A DNA stretch of 64,000 bases from Chloroherpetonaceae bacterium (GTDB lineage: Bacteria > Bacteroidota > Chlorobiia > Chlorobiales > Thermochlorobacteraceae). Where the stretch lies: NCBI GenBank assembly GCA_033763895.1, contig JANRJQ010000010.1:190146-254145 (forward strand). Direction: 5' to 3'. Position numbers and translations under genes: made by a program. Of this stretch, positions 17,959 to 27,977 are shown one piece after another. Under the pieces are notes generated by a model. It did no database searches, had not been told where the DNA came from, and worked only from the letters and a program-made list of their open reading frames with translations. Every line of letters starts with the position of its first letter. Position 1 is the stretch's first letter.

Positions 17959-18876
17959 CTAACTTTCCTCTAACTCATCCTCTATTGTGGCTAAAATCAT
18001 CCTTAATTGATTCTGCAAAGTCAATTTTTCATCAAGACTAAGAAAACAACCTGACTCTAATTTTCTTAATAATTTCTCATTTTGCTCAATCAAGAACATC
18101 CTTTCTGATTCAAGTGAATTTTCTCGATTCCTAATCTGAAGAATTTCATTCTGCAAACTAAGAATTATTTCTGTTTCTTGGTCCTTAACACTTTTGAAGG
18201 AAGAAATTTCTTTTTCCAACTTTAAGATTTTTTCCTTGAGTGCAAGCTCATTTCCAATAAATAACGATTCTTTTTCAGAAAGCTTTTGGCTCAAAAAATC
18301 AGAAGTTTCACGAGTTTTTTGATACTGAGTCTCTAAAAAATGCTTTTCTTGTAACGCTTTACCTAGATCATTAATCGCAATCTTCAATTCAACCTTTGTA
18401 TTATTTAGTTCTTCTTCAGTAGCGTTAAGGAGCCGTGAATATTCAATTGTTTTTTGGTTTATTTCTTTCTTAAGAGAATCTATCGTTGCATTTAAATCAG
18501 AATTAAGAATTTCAGCTGATTTTAGGAAGTTCGACTTTTTTTCAAGTTCATCGGAAGTATCACTTAATAAATGTTCATTGATTGAAAGTTGTTCCTCAAG
18601 AACTTTTACTTTTTGATTTGTCGAGATTTCTAATTGAAAATAATCTTCGCGTAAACCAGCAAACTTTACTTTAAGTTCTTCAAGTTCTTTACGAAGAGTG
18701 TCTCTTTCGATTTTCCAAGCAACTGTATTCTTGGTAAGTTCCTCCTGAATTGAAATTGCAATACCAGAAAGTTTAATCAATTTTGATCTTACGGAGTTTT
18801 TGAGTGAAGTTGATTCTTCAAATAAACTAATCTCCGTTGTTTCAAAATTTTGATGTGAAAGAGATGATTTCTTCAT
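17959..18876 (-). CDS. Coiled-coil protein between pheT and zapA
   Basis: This is a 305-residue protein made almost entirely of heptad-rich coiled coil (about residues 25-300), very rich in Glu, Lys, Leu and Ser, with no signal peptide, membrane segment or catalytic motif. I do not recognise a named family. Its position between pheT and zapA, 24 bases before zapA, suggests a structural partner in division or envelope organisation; that is inference from context. The only cysteine is near the C-terminus. Confidence 0.82.
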   Translation of the reverse strand: MKKSSLSHQNFETTEISLFEESTSLKNSVRSKLIKLSGIAISIQEELTKNTVAWKIERDTLRKELEELKVKFAGLREDYFQLEISTNQKVKVLEEQLSINEHLLSDTSDELEKKSNFLKSAEILNSDLNATIDSLKKEINQKTIEYSRLLNATEEELNNTKVELKIAINDLGKALQEKHFLETQYQKTRETSDFLSQKLSEKESLFIGNELALKEKILKLEKEISSFKSVKDQETEIILSLQNEILQIRNRENSLESERMFLIEQNEKLLRKLESGCFLSLDEKLTLQNQLRMILATIEDELEES

Positions 18877-18973
18877 TTTAATCTCGATTCGCTTGATACT
18901 TAAACTTAAAAAAACGAATCACCCATAGGCAGCAAAGAACAATTTAGTTTGAAAAAAGTAGCAGAATGAAATA

Positions 18974-21379
18974 TTAAGACCTCAATTCTGCATTAAACTC
19001 TTTACACACCAACTCTACAACTTTTTCAGTGACTTGATTAACTGCCTCATCGGTAAGCGTATTCAAGTAACTGACAACCTTTATCGAGAAAGCAATGCTT
19101 TTTTTGTTATTCATCAAAGTCTTTTCATCTTCGTAAACATCAAAAATAGAAACATCCTCAATCGATTCATTTGCTTCTCGAATCTTCCGGAGAATCTCTT
19201 CGGATTTTGTCTCTCTAGGAAAGAAAAATGCCAAATCACGAATAACCGCCGGAAACTTTGAAGGTTCCTGATAATGACGTTTCAAATCAGAAAAACGTTG
19301 AAGCAAATCAACATCGAACAATGCAATAAAAACAGGCTGATCGATGTCGTAACGCTTTAAGATGTCAGACTCTATACGATACAAACGACCAAAATTATCT
19401 TCAAAATTTAATTGACCTTCTCGAATCAGTTTCAGTTGTAAAGCATTTGCAGTATAAGGAATAAAAGTTGCTTTTTCAAGCAGACGAAGTTTTCGCAAGA
19501 ATGCCTCTACAACACCTTTTAGATCAAAAAAATCCACCTCACCCGATTGAGAATCCCAATTTTGAATTTTACTTTCTCCGGTGATTAGAAATGCCAAAGC
19601 AGAGTTTTCACGATATCCTTTTACAAGTGATGCAGATGTAAAGTTATCTTCATTTTCAAAAACATGAGCCAGTTCAAAGAGTCTTAAATTTTTATTTCCT
19701 CTATTCAAATTATGTTGAACAATTTTCAAAAGAGAGGGAATTAATGATGGCCTCATTGCAGCCATTTCCTCACTAATAGGATTGAGGGTTTTTACATAAA
19801 AATCTGAAAACAACTTTGCCTCTTCTTCTTTTAGAAGGGGATTTGTTAGTACTTCCTTAAACCCAAAACCAACCATTATTTCGCGTAGGTTTCTCTCAAA
19901 AAGCGTGCTCAAATCGCGAGACTGGGGGAATGAGGCTTTGAGATAAGGAGCTGGTGTAATTTGATCATAACCATAAAGTCGAGCAATTTCTTCAATGATA
20001 TCGGCCTCTTGAAAAATATCAACCCGATATGATGGAACAGTCACTCTTAAATGTTGGTTATGAAGCAACTCGGCTGAAAATCCATTATGATTCAAGAGTT
20101 GAAGAGACAAATTCACATCAATATTTACTCCTAATAGTTCTTGAACTCTCGAAAATGGGAATTCAATAATAGTGTCAGAATTTTTCAGTGCATTTGATTC
20201 ATAAGCGCCAACAATGGTTCCTCCTGCTATTTCTAAAATTAACCTACTCGCGAATTGAGCGGCATATTGTACATTTTTTGGGTCAGTTCCGCGTTCAAAA
20301 CGGTAAGATGAATCAGAAGAGATTCCGGTTATCTTCGCTGCCTTTCTAATTTTTGAAGGATTGAAATAAGCGGCTTCAAGCAATAGTCGTTTCGTCGAAG
20401 AAGTAATTTCGGAGTTTTCCCCCCCCATCACTCCACCTATAGCAACAGGTTTGGTTGCATCACAAATCATCACCATTTCAGGATGAATCACTCGGGTCTT
20501 CCCATCAAGTGTTACAAAGTGTGATGTAATATCACTCCGTACGAGAATTCTTTCTTCTGAAAGAGAATCAAGATCAAAAGCATGCAATGGTTGGCCGATG
20601 CTTAATAAAACATAATTGGTGATATCAACAATGTTATTGATAGGCCTTAGACCAACATTTTTCAAAAGGGTTTGAAGCCAAACCGGAGAAGGTTTTACTT
20701 CAAAACCCTCAATGATGACCGCTGTGTACAATGGGCAACCTTCAAGATCCTGAACAACAACTTTTTCAGAAGGAACAAAATTGAGAGACTGGGTATCAGG
20801 CATTTTAACAGCATGTATTCCCATTAATTCACGAGCGACCCCAAGATGAGACAGTACATCAGGTCTATTGGGTGTCATTGAGATTTCGAAAATGGTATCG
20901 CTTTGAATGTATGCGGAAAGGGGTTGACCAACTTCGTAATGATTTGGCAAAATCATAATCCCATCATGATTGTCAGACAATCCAAGTTCGTCTTCAGCAC
21001 AAATCATTCCTTCGGAGATTTCGCCGCGGATTTTAGCTTTTTTGAGCTTTATTTTTTCTCCTGATTTGAAAGTGAGCTCTGTTCCAACTAAAGCAACGGG
21101 TACGATTTGCCCCACAGCAACATTCGATGCCCCACAAACAATAGTAAGGAATTGATTATTATTTAAGCCAACATCGACACCGCAAATCGATAGTTTTTCA
21201 GCATTTGGATGTTTAACACATGTAATAATTTTCCCAACCACTACGCCATCTAGATTTCCACCTCGCGTTTCTATTTTTTCAACTTCGATTCCGAGTAATG
21301 TTAATTTGCGCTCTATTTCGTTAACAGAGAGCGAAAGCTTGGGAAGAAAGGACTTAAGCCAATTCAAAGAAATAATCAT
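18974..21379 (-). CDS. pheT: Phenylalanyl-tRNA synthetase beta subunit
   Basis: PheT (801 residues from the chosen start, the normal size) forms the alpha2-beta2 enzyme that charges tRNA-Phe. In order: catalytic-core-like start MIISLNWLKSFLP, an EMAP-II-like tRNA-binding domain (about 40-150), B3/B4 editing domain, B5 domain, and the C-terminal anticodon-binding FDX-ACB domain (KFPAVIRDLAFFF). An upstream Met at 21412 would add 11 residues, but it lies next to the tRNA-Glu terminator hairpin, so the Met at 21379 is preferred. pheS is not in the window. Confidence 0.96.
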   Translation of the reverse strand: MIISLNWLKSFLPKLSLSVNEIERKLTLLGIEVEKIETRGGNLDGVVVGKIITCVKHPNAEKLSICGVDVGLNNNQFLTIVCGASNVAVGQIVPVALVGTELTFKSGEKIKLKKAKIRGEISEGMICAEDELGLSDNHDGIMILPNHYEVGQPLSAYIQSDTIFEISMTPNRPDVLSHLGVARELMGIHAVKMPDTQSLNFVPSEKVVVQDLEGCPLYTAVIIEGFEVKPSPVWLQTLLKNVGLRPINNIVDITNYVLLSIGQPLHAFDLDSLSEERILVRSDITSHFVTLDGKTRVIHPEMVMICDATKPVAIGGVMGGENSEITSSTKRLLLEAAYFNPSKIRKAAKITGISSDSSYRFERGTDPKNVQYAAQFASRLILEIAGGTIVGAYESNALKNSDTIIEFPFSRVQELLGVNIDVNLSLQLLNHNGFSAELLHNQHLRVTVPSYRVDIFQEADIIEEIARLYGYDQITPAPYLKASFPQSRDLSTLFERNLREIMVGFGFKEVLTNPLLKEEEAKLFSDFYVKTLNPISEEMAAMRPSLIPSLLKIVQHNLNRGNKNLRLFELAHVFENEDNFTSASLVKGYRENSALAFLITGESKIQNWDSQSGEVDFFDLKGVVEAFLRKLRLLEKATFIPYTANALQLKLIREGQLNFEDNFGRLYRIESDILKRYDIDQPVFIALFDVDLLQRFSDLKRHYQEPSKFPAVIRDLAFFFPRETKSEEILRKIREANESIEDVSIFDVYEDEKTLMNNKKSIAFSIKVVSYLNTLTDEAVNQVTEKVVELVCKEFNAELRS

Positions 21380-21409
21380 GCCATTCAGATGTATAGAGTT
21401 AATGACAAA

Positions 21410-21438
21410 CAAAAAAAGCCTTGTCTAAGACAAGGCTT
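21410..21438 (-). terminator. Terminator of tRNA-Glu
   Basis: A perfect 10-bp inverted repeat (AAGCCTTGTC 21416-21425, GACAAGGCTT 21429-21438) with a three-base loop, followed on the minus strand by a U run. It lies between the tRNA gene and the pheT start. Confidence 0.93.
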
Positions 21439-21442
21439 GTTG

Positions 21443-21514
21443 TGACCCCAACGGGATTCGAACCCGTCCCGCCACCTTGAAAGGGTGGTGACCTAACCGC
21501 TAGTCGATGGGGCC
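21443..21514 (-). tRNA. tRNA-Glu (anticodon UUC)
   Basis: Cloverleaf on the minus strand: acceptor GGCCCCA pairs with TGGGGTC, discriminator A. The anticodon loop CTTTCAA gives anticodon TTC (Glu), and the T arm has GGGTTCGAATCCC. The 3' CCA is not fully encoded. It lies 63 bases upstream of pheT with its own terminator in between. Confidence 0.96.
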
Positions 21515-21745
21515 TCTTTTTTAGTAAAGACCGAATACATCAAAAATATTTAATAAATGAGTACTCGAAAAAAGTCTGCAAATCTACAATGCTTTAAGTG
21601 AAAAACAAGAACTTTTGAAAAATATTTTTTTTGTAGAAAAGAATCTCTAAGTTCATAAAGAAAAATGTGAAATTGAAAAACTCCCGACTACCATCTTTCG
21701 TTGAAGTCCTTCAAACGGACTCATTATTGTAAAGAAGTTATTGAA

Positions 21746-22918
21746 ATGGACCATACGCAAGAAAATAAAGATTCAGAACAATTTGGTAGTGACTCTGAAA
21801 ATAGGATAAACACCAATTTGCCATACACAACCGCCTTGAATGAACCAACAAATTTTATAGTTCTAACCGCAGAAGAACAGCGAATTGAACGACTGAAGAA
21901 ACCATTTTGGCAAAGAATCGACGAGCAAAAATATTGGCTTCATATCACGCTTTTCCTCATAACCATCCTAACGACATCGATTTCCGGCGCGTTTTGGGTT
22001 AATAAAGAAGTTGATTTTAGAGTTGAAACTTGGGAGAACATTCTATATGGCCTTCCATATAGCATTTGTTTACTATTGATTTTAACCTCTCATGAATTTG
22101 GACATTTCTTCGCAACTGTTCATCATGCGGTAAGAGCGTCGTTGCCTTTTTTTATCCCAATGCCACCTATACCGATTCTCTTGAACATTGGTACCTTTGG
22201 CGCGATGATTCGTACTCGAGAAAGAATTCATGACTCTGATAGCCTTTTCGATATTGGCGTCTATGGCCCACTTGCAGGATTTGTGGTTGCTTTCTTCATA
22301 CTCTTACTTGGCTTTATAAGCATCCCATCAATCGATTATATCTACCAAATCCATCCTGAATACCGCTCTCTCGGTGGAATTCCAGAACTCTCAGGATCTA
22401 TTTTGGTAGGTAAAAATTTATTGTACTGGATTTTAGAAAAAATTTTCTATAGTGAAGATTTACCTCCAATGACTGAAATGTACCATTATCCTTTACTCTT
22501 TGCCGGTTGGCTTGGATGCTTTGTAACAGCGTTGAATTTACTACCAATTGGACAGCTTGATGGGGGACATATCATCTATGCAATGTTTGGTGAAAAAAAG
22601 CAAGAGCAAATTGCCAAAGTCTTTTTGGTAATTATTATTGTTTTAGGGCTTCCATCTTTTTTAGAACTTATTTCCGCGCTCGGGTTTTATGCTTTTGACA
22701 TCCCTTTTAATGGATTTGAATATCCTTTTTGGGTAAGGGAATATTCTTGGGCCAGTTGGATGATTTGGGCATTGATTTTATATCGCTTTATAGGTATTAA
22801 ACACCCACCTGTCTTAATTGAGAAGCCACTGAATACAAATCGAATGATTATTGGGTGGGTCAGTATTGTTGTTTTTATTCTTTGTTTTACTCCAGTTCCT
22901 TTTTCTCAAGTGCCATAA
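21746..22918 (+). CDS. Site-2 protease family (M50) membrane metalloprotease
   Basis: This 390-residue polytopic membrane protein has the zinc-protease motif HEFGH (H116, E117, H120) in one transmembrane helix and the second zinc-ligand motif NLLPIGQLDGGH (D272) in another; a conserved FGAMIRTRER segment lies between. Family members cleave substrates within membranes. The first ~70 residues are cytosolic and hydrophilic. A TTG 45 bases upstream keeps the frame open, but the ATG at 21746 is the natural start. It heads a + strand run with the MORN-like gene, folP and cdaA. Confidence 0.9.
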   Translation: MDHTQENKDSEQFGSDSENRINTNLPYTTALNEPTNFIVLTAEEQRIERLKKPFWQRIDEQKYWLHITLFLITILTTSISGAFWVNKEVDFRVETWENILYGLPYSICLLLILTSHEFGHFFATVHHAVRASLPFFIPMPPIPILLNIGTFGAMIRTRERIHDSDSLFDIGVYGPLAGFVVAFFILLLGFISIPSIDYIYQIHPEYRSLGGIPELSGSILVGKNLLYWILEKIFYSEDLPPMTEMYHYPLLFAGWLGCFVTALNLLPIGQLDGGHIIYAMFGEKKQEQIAKVFLVIIIVLGLPSFLELISALGFYAFDIPFNGFEYPFWVREYSWASWMIWALILYRFIGIKHPPVLIEKPLNTNRMIIGWVSIVVFILCFTPVPFSQVP

Positions 22919-22920
22919 TT

Positions 22921-23328
22921 ATGAATTGGAAAACCATCGCATTTTTCGTTTTTTCTCTTGTATTACTAGGGGTTTTGGGTGTTTATACGCAGCATCAACT
23001 TGCGATACATGATGGACTTTACAAGGAGTATTATTTTACTGGCGAATTGAGGTCTGAAGTTGAGTATAAGGCGGGTAGGCCTCACGGAGTTGCTAAGATT
23101 TACTTTAAAAATGGGGTTATGAAACGAATAGCGAACTTTCGAGATGGGATGCAAGAGGGTGAAACAAAAAATTATTATGAAAATGGTGTATTAATGTCTG
23201 AAGAAGTCTATGAAAGTAGTATGCTAATAGGGATTGCAAAGTATTATACAGCCGATGGTAAAATTCAATGGGAAGCAGAATATCAAAAAGGTAGAATTAT
23301 TCCCGGAACAAGAAAAGTCTATCAATAA
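22921..23328 (+). CDS. Exported MORN/YwqK-repeat protein
   Basis: This 135-residue protein has an N-terminal hydrophobic anchor or signal (about residues 5-22) and four to five short repeats of the MORN/YwqK type (GLYKEYYFTGEL, GVAKIYFKNGVM, GETKNYYENGVL, GIAKYYTADGKI). In such repeats Tyr/Phe-rich beta hairpins stack. The function is unknown. The reading frame extends upstream into the M50 gene, but the ATG at 22921, 2 bases after the M50 stop, gives the signal-like start and implies translational coupling. Confidence 0.82.
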   Translation: MNWKTIAFFVFSLVLLGVLGVYTQHQLAIHDGLYKEYYFTGELRSEVEYKAGRPHGVAKIYFKNGVMKRIANFRDGMQEGETKNYYENGVLMSEEVYESSMLIGIAKYYTADGKIQWEAEYQKGRIIPGTRKVYQ

Positions 23329-23358
23329 ATTGTATTTCGCTCGAAGGCTGAGGGTTCT

Positions 23359-24252
23359 ATGATTTGGAACTGTCGAGATTACCAAGTTGATCTTCGTAAC
23401 CCAATTGTAATGGGAATTTTGAATATAACGCCCGATTCATTTTCAGACGGTGGAAAATTTTTCAGAAGTGGTAGTGACGAGGGTTCTTACGAAATTGATG
23501 TAAACCAAGTGCTTGATATTGCTCATCAAATGATTCAGGATGGAGCACAAATTATAGATGTTGGTGGGGAATCGACAAAGCCGGGAGCAAAGCCGATAGA
23601 TACCAAAGAAGAGTTAAATCGGGTATTACCCGTAATTACCGCTTTGGCGAATGAGGTGTCGATACCGATTTCAGTTGATACATCCAAAGCAGAGGTAGCA
23701 GAAAAAGCATTAATTGCGGGTGCTGCAATCGTCAATGACATCTCTGGTTTTCGAAATGATTCTCAAATGTCAAATGTTTGTTTTTCATATAATGCAGGCG
23801 TTGTTTTAATGCACAGCACCGAGCTCCCGAAAGAAATGAAATGGAGTTATGAAATTTCTCAAGATGCTATGAACATCATTTCGAATGTGAAATCAGGACT
23901 TGCGTTATCGTTGACTCTTGCCGCTCAAATTGAAAAAAATCGAATCGTGCTTGATCCGGGGTTCGGGTTTTCAAAATCAACTGAATCAAACTTTCGAATT
24001 CTTAAAGGGCTTAGGTCTCTGAGTGATTTAGGATTTCCACTTCTGATTGGTCTTTCAAGAAAATCGTTTTTGGGAAGTGCAATTTCAGTTAAGCCGTTCG
24101 ATATTCCTCCAAGTGAGCGAGACTATGCCACAACAGCAGCACATTTTTTCGCTTTGCAACAAGGCGTTAAAATTATAAGGTCACATCATGTTAAAGCAGC
24201 AAATGATGCAATCAAAGTATTTCGTAAGTTGAATGAAGTTACTTTGACTTGA
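23359..24252 (+). CDS. folP: Dihydropteroate synthase
   Basis: FolP (297 residues) joins 6-hydroxymethyl-dihydropterin pyrophosphate to p-aminobenzoate in folate synthesis; it is the sulfonamide target. TIM-barrel signatures are GILNITPDSFSDGG, IDVGGESTKPGA, SVDTSKAEVAEKAL, VNDISG, LDPGFGFSKS and LIGLSRKSFLG, all intact. It starts 30 bases after the MORN-like gene and is followed 56 bases later by cdaA, a pairing often seen in Bacteroidota and Chlorobiota. Confidence 0.97.
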   Translation: MIWNCRDYQVDLRNPIVMGILNITPDSFSDGGKFFRSGSDEGSYEIDVNQVLDIAHQMIQDGAQIIDVGGESTKPGAKPIDTKEELNRVLPVITALANEVSIPISVDTSKAEVAEKALIAGAAIVNDISGFRNDSQMSNVCFSYNAGVVLMHSTELPKEMKWSYEISQDAMNIISNVKSGLALSLTLAAQIEKNRIVLDPGFGFSKSTESNFRILKGLRSLSDLGFPLLIGLSRKSFLGSAISVKPFDIPPSERDYATTAAHFFALQQGVKIIRSHHVKAANDAIKVFRKLNEVTLT

Positions 24253-24308
24253 GTATCTAAGGTGAATTAGTGAAGAATAATTTGTTCGACCCAATCCAGT
24301 GATTTATT

Positions 24309-25181
24309 GTGATCCCGTTCGAATTTAGCAATGTAGAGCTTTTTAATGTGCTCTTCATCCGCTTTACGCTGCTCGATTTGGCCGATGTGCTAATCGTGGG
24401 TTTTTTATTTTATAAACTTTATGATTACTTGCGAGGCACGGTTGCAGCGCAAATCTTTGTTGGTCTTATTCTCACCTTAATTGCTTCCGCGATTTCAACC
24501 TTTTTTAACCTCACCACACTCAGTTGGATATTTGAAAAACTTGCAAGCGTTTGGTTGATTATCGTTGTTATTTTGTTTCAACCTGAAATCCGACGTTTTC
24601 TTCTTTTTCTTGGGCAGAGTAGGCTTTTCGGTCGATTATTTCAAGGCGACAATGAAGACATCGTAAACATTGTTACCGCGGCTGTTAGTGAGCTTTCTGA
24701 TAAGCATTATGGTGCGCTTTTGGTTTTTGTAAGAAATGTTGGGCTAAAGATTTATATAGAAACGGGAGAAAAGATGAATGCTGAAATGTCAAAACGGTTG
24801 ATTGCATCCCTTTTTTATCCCAACACGCCCCTTCATGATGGGGCTGTAATTATCAATGGAAAAAAAATTGAAGCTGCCCGATGCGTTCTTCCCTTAACTC
24901 AAAATGAAATGATTTCAGGAAATTTTGGGATGAGGCATCGCGCGGCCTTGGGGATAACTGAAATTTCTGATGCTTTTGTGATAGTTATTTCTGAAGAAAC
25001 AGGAAGAATTTCAATTGCAGAGAATGGGAAACTCACAAGCGGATTATCTTTACCTGAGCTAAAAATGAAATTAGCGGAAGCGATTTCACCGAGAACTTTT
25101 CGGAAAAATAAGAGACCTCCAAATGAGCAGGCCCCTCCGATGACAGAAATAAAAAAAGTCCCGAATTACGGGACTTTCTAA
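24309..25181 (+). CDS. cdaA: Diadenylate cyclase (CdaA/DacA type)
   Basis: This 290-residue membrane enzyme makes cyclic di-AMP from two ATP. Three N-terminal membrane helices (about residues 15-90) precede the DAC domain, whose catalytic signatures are DGAVII (D177) and RHRAAL (R209-R211). The start is GTG at 24309, and no strong ribosome site precedes it. The C-terminal tail (residues ~265-290) is Lys/Pro-rich. The last codons are part of a terminator hairpin, an economical arrangement described separately. Confidence 0.94.
   Translation: MIPFEFSNVELFNVLFIRFTLLDLADVLIVGFLFYKLYDYLRGTVAAQIFVGLILTLIASAISTFFNLTTLSWIFEKLASVWLIIVVILFQPEIRRFLLFLGQSRLFGRLFQGDNEDIVNIVTAAVSELSDKHYGALLVFVRNVGLKIYIETGEKMNAEMSKRLIASLFYPNTPLHDGAVIINGKKIEAARCVLPLTQNEMISGNFGMRHRAALGITEISDAFVIVISEETGRISIAENGKLTSGLSLPELKMKLAEAISPRTFRKNKRPPNEQAPPMTEIKKVPNYGTF
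25155..25178. terminator. Bidirectional terminator overlapping the cdaA 3' end
   Basis: AAAGTCCCG (25155-25163) pairs with CGGGACTTT (25169-25177), loop AATTA. The stem is coding sequence for the last residues of CdaA. The A tract upstream acts as the U tract for the convergent RRM gene, whereas on + only TTT follows, so its main client is probably the minus-strand gene. Confidence 0.8.
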
Positions 25182-25197
25182 TCTAAATACAAAAAAC

Positions 25198-25542
25198 TTA
25201 GAAGCGTCTATCGCTATCGCCGTAATTTCCACCCTCGCGTCGTGATCCACCACCCGAAGGACGCTCACGACGAAATCCGCCGCCACCGCCACCCGGACCA
25301 CCTGAACCCATTTCCTTTTGACGGGCTTCATTGACCTTGATGGGTCTTCCGTCCACAGGGAAATTGTTAAGTTCGGCTTTTGCACGGTTCGCTTCGTCTT
25401 CAGATTGGTATTCAACGAATCCAAATCCTTTGCCAAGAATGATTTTAACTGATTTGACTTCGCCTTTTTGTGAAAAGACTTCCTTCAAGGTGTCTTCAGT
25501 CGTTTTGTAATTAAGATTGCCAACGTAAAGTTTGGTAGACAT
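25198..25542 (-). CDS. RRM-domain RNA-binding protein
   Basis: This 114-residue protein has a single RNA recognition motif (residues 3-78) with RNP2 LYVGNL and RNP1 KGFGFVEY. A Gly/Arg-rich tail (GGPGGGGGG, then RRERPSGGGSRREGG) follows. It resembles the cyanobacterial and Bacteroidota Rbp family of small glycine-rich RNA-binding proteins, often linked to cold or mRNA metabolism. An in-frame Met 39 bases upstream exists, but MSTKLYVGNL is the family's usual start. Confidence 0.93.
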   Translation of the reverse strand: MSTKLYVGNLNYKTTEDTLKEVFSQKGEVKSVKIILGKGFGFVEYQSEDEANRAKAELNNFPVDGRPIKVNEARQKEMGSGGPGGGGGGFRRERPSGGGSRREGGNYGDSDRRF

Positions 25543-25752
25543 AAAAAAAGAAAAAAAGATTACATAAGATAAACTCACCAATTATGAGATGACCAAGAGA
25601 GTTTGAACTACGCTGGCAATTTTTAAGATCCTAAAGGCGAGTGCAAAATATCAAAGTACCTTCTCCAAGGGTGAAAACGGATTGAATATAGGAAATATTT
25701 TCTCGCCATCAAACTTATTAATCAAATATATTTAGGGGTTAAAGGAATCTCA

Positions 25753-26436
25753 TCACAAATAATTTGGTCTATTTTTATAAGGAATTGGATCTCGAATACC
25801 CGCTTGTTCGAAACCTCTTAATCGTAGGGCACAACTGTCACAGATGCCGCAAGCTTCTTCTTCGGATTGGTAGCATGACCAAGAGAGTTCAAAAGGCACT
25901 TCCAATTGTGCGCCTTTCTCAACAATTTCCCATTTTTTCATCTCAATTACGGGGGTCACAATTTCAATTGAAGTACCGGGTTTTGTACCGGTTTTAATCA
26001 TTGCATTAAATGCTTGATAAAATTCTTTTCGGCAATCGGGGTAGCCGGATGAGTCTTCTTCAACAGCTCCGATAAAAATTTTTTTTGCGCCGATAACTTC
26101 AGCCCAACTGACCGACATCGAAAGAATATTTGCATTTCTGAAAGGCACATAAGAGGATGGAATTCCTGTGTAGGTAAGATCAGCTTTACTGACTTCAATT
26201 TTTTTGTCTGTTAAGGAAGACCCACCAATTTGTGAAAGATGAGTGGCATTTATTACAAGTTTTTCATGAATAGTAAAGTAAGAGCAAATGTCATCAAAAG
26301 CTTTAAGCTCTCGGTGTTCAGTACGCTGACCGTAATTCAAGTGTAAGGCCGCAACTTTAAGGCTTTGGTCTAAAGCAATTGCTAAAGAAACCAAGCTATC
26401 CATTCCACCACTCAATAAAACAACTGCTTTATTCAT
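25753..26436 (-). CDS. queC: 7-cyano-7-deazaguanine synthase
   Basis: QueC (227 residues) converts 7-carboxy-7-deazaguanine to preQ0 with ATP and ammonia, for queuosine tRNA modification. The PP-loop [10 protein letters not shown] is at residues 9-18, and the C-terminal zinc-binding cysteines are seen in [18 protein letters not shown]. It lies 18 bases downstream of serS on the same strand and is probably cotranscribed. Other queuosine genes are not in the window. Confidence 0.96.
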   Translation of the reverse strand: MNKAVVLLSGGMDSLVSLAIALDQSLKVAALHLNYGQRTEHRELKAFDDICSYFTIHEKLVINATHLSQIGGSSLTDKKIEVSKADLTYTGIPSSYVPFRNANILSMSVSWAEVIGAKKIFIGAVEEDSSGYPDCRKEFYQAFNAMIKTGTKPGTSIEIVTPVIEMKKWEIVEKGAQLEVPFELSWSCYQSEEEACGICDSCALRLRGFEQAGIRDPIPYKNRPNYL

Positions 26437-26454
26437 AGGAAGATATTTTAAATT

Positions 26455-27768
26455 TTAAGGCGTGATAAGGTCAAATCCGGTATAAGGGCGAAGCACTTCC
26501 GGAACAATAACATTTCCTTCTGGGGTTTGATAATTTTCTAATATGGCAACCATTAATCGTGAGGTCGCTAAACCCGAACCATTGAGGGTATGAACAAACT
26601 CAGGCTTTGATTTTTCATCTCGTTTGAAACGGATATTTGCTCTTCTTGCTTGAAAGTCTTCAAAGTTTGAGCAACTTGAAGCTTCAAGGTATCGGTTTTC
26701 TGCCGGCGACCATACTTCGATATCATAGCATTTGGCAGCATTTGAGCCTATATCGCCAGAGCAGAGAAGAAGTGTGCGATAACGGAGTTTAAGAGACTCT
26801 ACAATTGACTCGGCATCGCGAAGAAGAGATTCGAGTTCCTCGTATGAGGTTTCCGGAGTCACAAATTTGACCAATTCAACTTTATTGAATTGATGGACTC
26901 TTAAAAAGCCCTTTACATCTTTTCCATAACTGCCCGCTTCGCTTCGGAAACACGCGGAATATCCAGCGTATCGTATGGGCAGTTGTGATGATTTTAGCAC
27001 TTCATCACGATGCAGGTTAGTAATCGGAACTTCAGCGGTTGGAATTGCAAAAAGATTAAACCCGCCTTCTTCATATTTTCCGGATTCATCATAACCAACA
27101 TGATAACTCTGCCCGATGAATTTTGGAAACTGTCCTGTGCCACGCATTGATTGGAGATTAACGAAAAAGGGTGGAAAGACTTCTTTGTAATCGTTTTTGC
27201 CAATATGTGTGTTAAGCATAAAGTTAATTAGGGCTCTTTCTAAGGTTGCCCCCTTCCCGAGATAGACAGGAAATCCAGCACCTGCGATTTTTGCACCGCG
27301 TTCGAAGTCAAGAATACCAAGGTGTTTCCCGAGTGAGAGATGATCTTTTGGAGTGAAAGTCAGTTCAAGTAAACTTCCTTTATGCTCACGATAAATTTGA
27401 TTTTCAGAAGAGTCTTTTCCCACGGGAACACTTGCGTGGAGAATATTTGGGAAATAAAGCAGTTCTTCTTCTTGTTTTGACTCTATTGACTTCAATTCAA
27501 TGTCTAATTCGGTTATTCGATCTGAAACTCCTTTCATTTTTGCAATGAGAAGTGTGGCATCACCTTTTGCTTTTTTTATTTTAGCGATTTCCTCACTGGC
27601 AGTATTTCTTTCCGATTTCAATTGATCACTTTCAGCTATCAAAGCACGTCGATTCTTATCAAGTTCAAGGATTAAATCGACTTTTTCAACATCTTTTTGT
27701 TGTTGTCTTGCCTTAAGGATATCTTTAATTTTTGAGGGATTTTCTCGAAGTAGTTTGATATCTATCAC
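26455..27768 (-). CDS. serS: Seryl-tRNA synthetase
   Basis: SerS (437 residues) charges tRNA-Ser. The N-terminal long antiparallel coiled-coil arm (about residues 25-100) grips the tRNA variable arm. Class II motifs follow: motif 2 in [15 protein letters not shown] and motif 3 in [17 protein letters not shown]. The start [16 protein letters not shown] is typical. It heads the serS-queC pair; a 209-base divergent region separates it from the giant secreted-protein gene. Confidence 0.97.
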   Translation of the reverse strand: MIDIKLLRENPSKIKDILKARQQQKDVEKVDLILELDKNRRALIAESDQLKSERNTASEEIAKIKKAKGDATLLIAKMKGVSDRITELDIELKSIESKQEEELLYFPNILHASVPVGKDSSENQIYREHKGSLLELTFTPKDHLSLGKHLGILDFERGAKIAGAGFPVYLGKGATLERALINFMLNTHIGKNDYKEVFPPFFVNLQSMRGTGQFPKFIGQSYHVGYDESGKYEEGGFNLFAIPTAEVPITNLHRDEVLKSSQLPIRYAGYSACFRSEAGSYGKDVKGFLRVHQFNKVELVKFVTPETSYEELESLLRDAESIVESLKLRYRTLLLCSGDIGSNAAKCYDIEVWSPAENRYLEASSCSNFEDFQARRANIRFKRDEKSKPEFVHTLNGSGLATSRLMVAILENYQTPEGNVIVPEVLRPYTGFDLITP

Positions 27769-27977
27769 AATATTAAATTAATTTTATTCTGAACTTAAGA
27801 TTAGATATCTAAGTTACAGAAATTACATGAATGTCTTGAGCAAGTCCTTTCAGAACTCAAGCATTACAATTGCAAAAGCCATCATTATTTGCAGTTTATT
27901 TTAGGCTTATCTCCAAGACATTTCTTTTTTGCACCTTTAATCAAGTTTCAATTAACGATTTTCAAAAATTTGGAATA

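Noticed and set aside
27870-27977. TTG-initiated longer T9SS cargo protein
   Set aside because: It would place 36 residues before a proper signal peptide.
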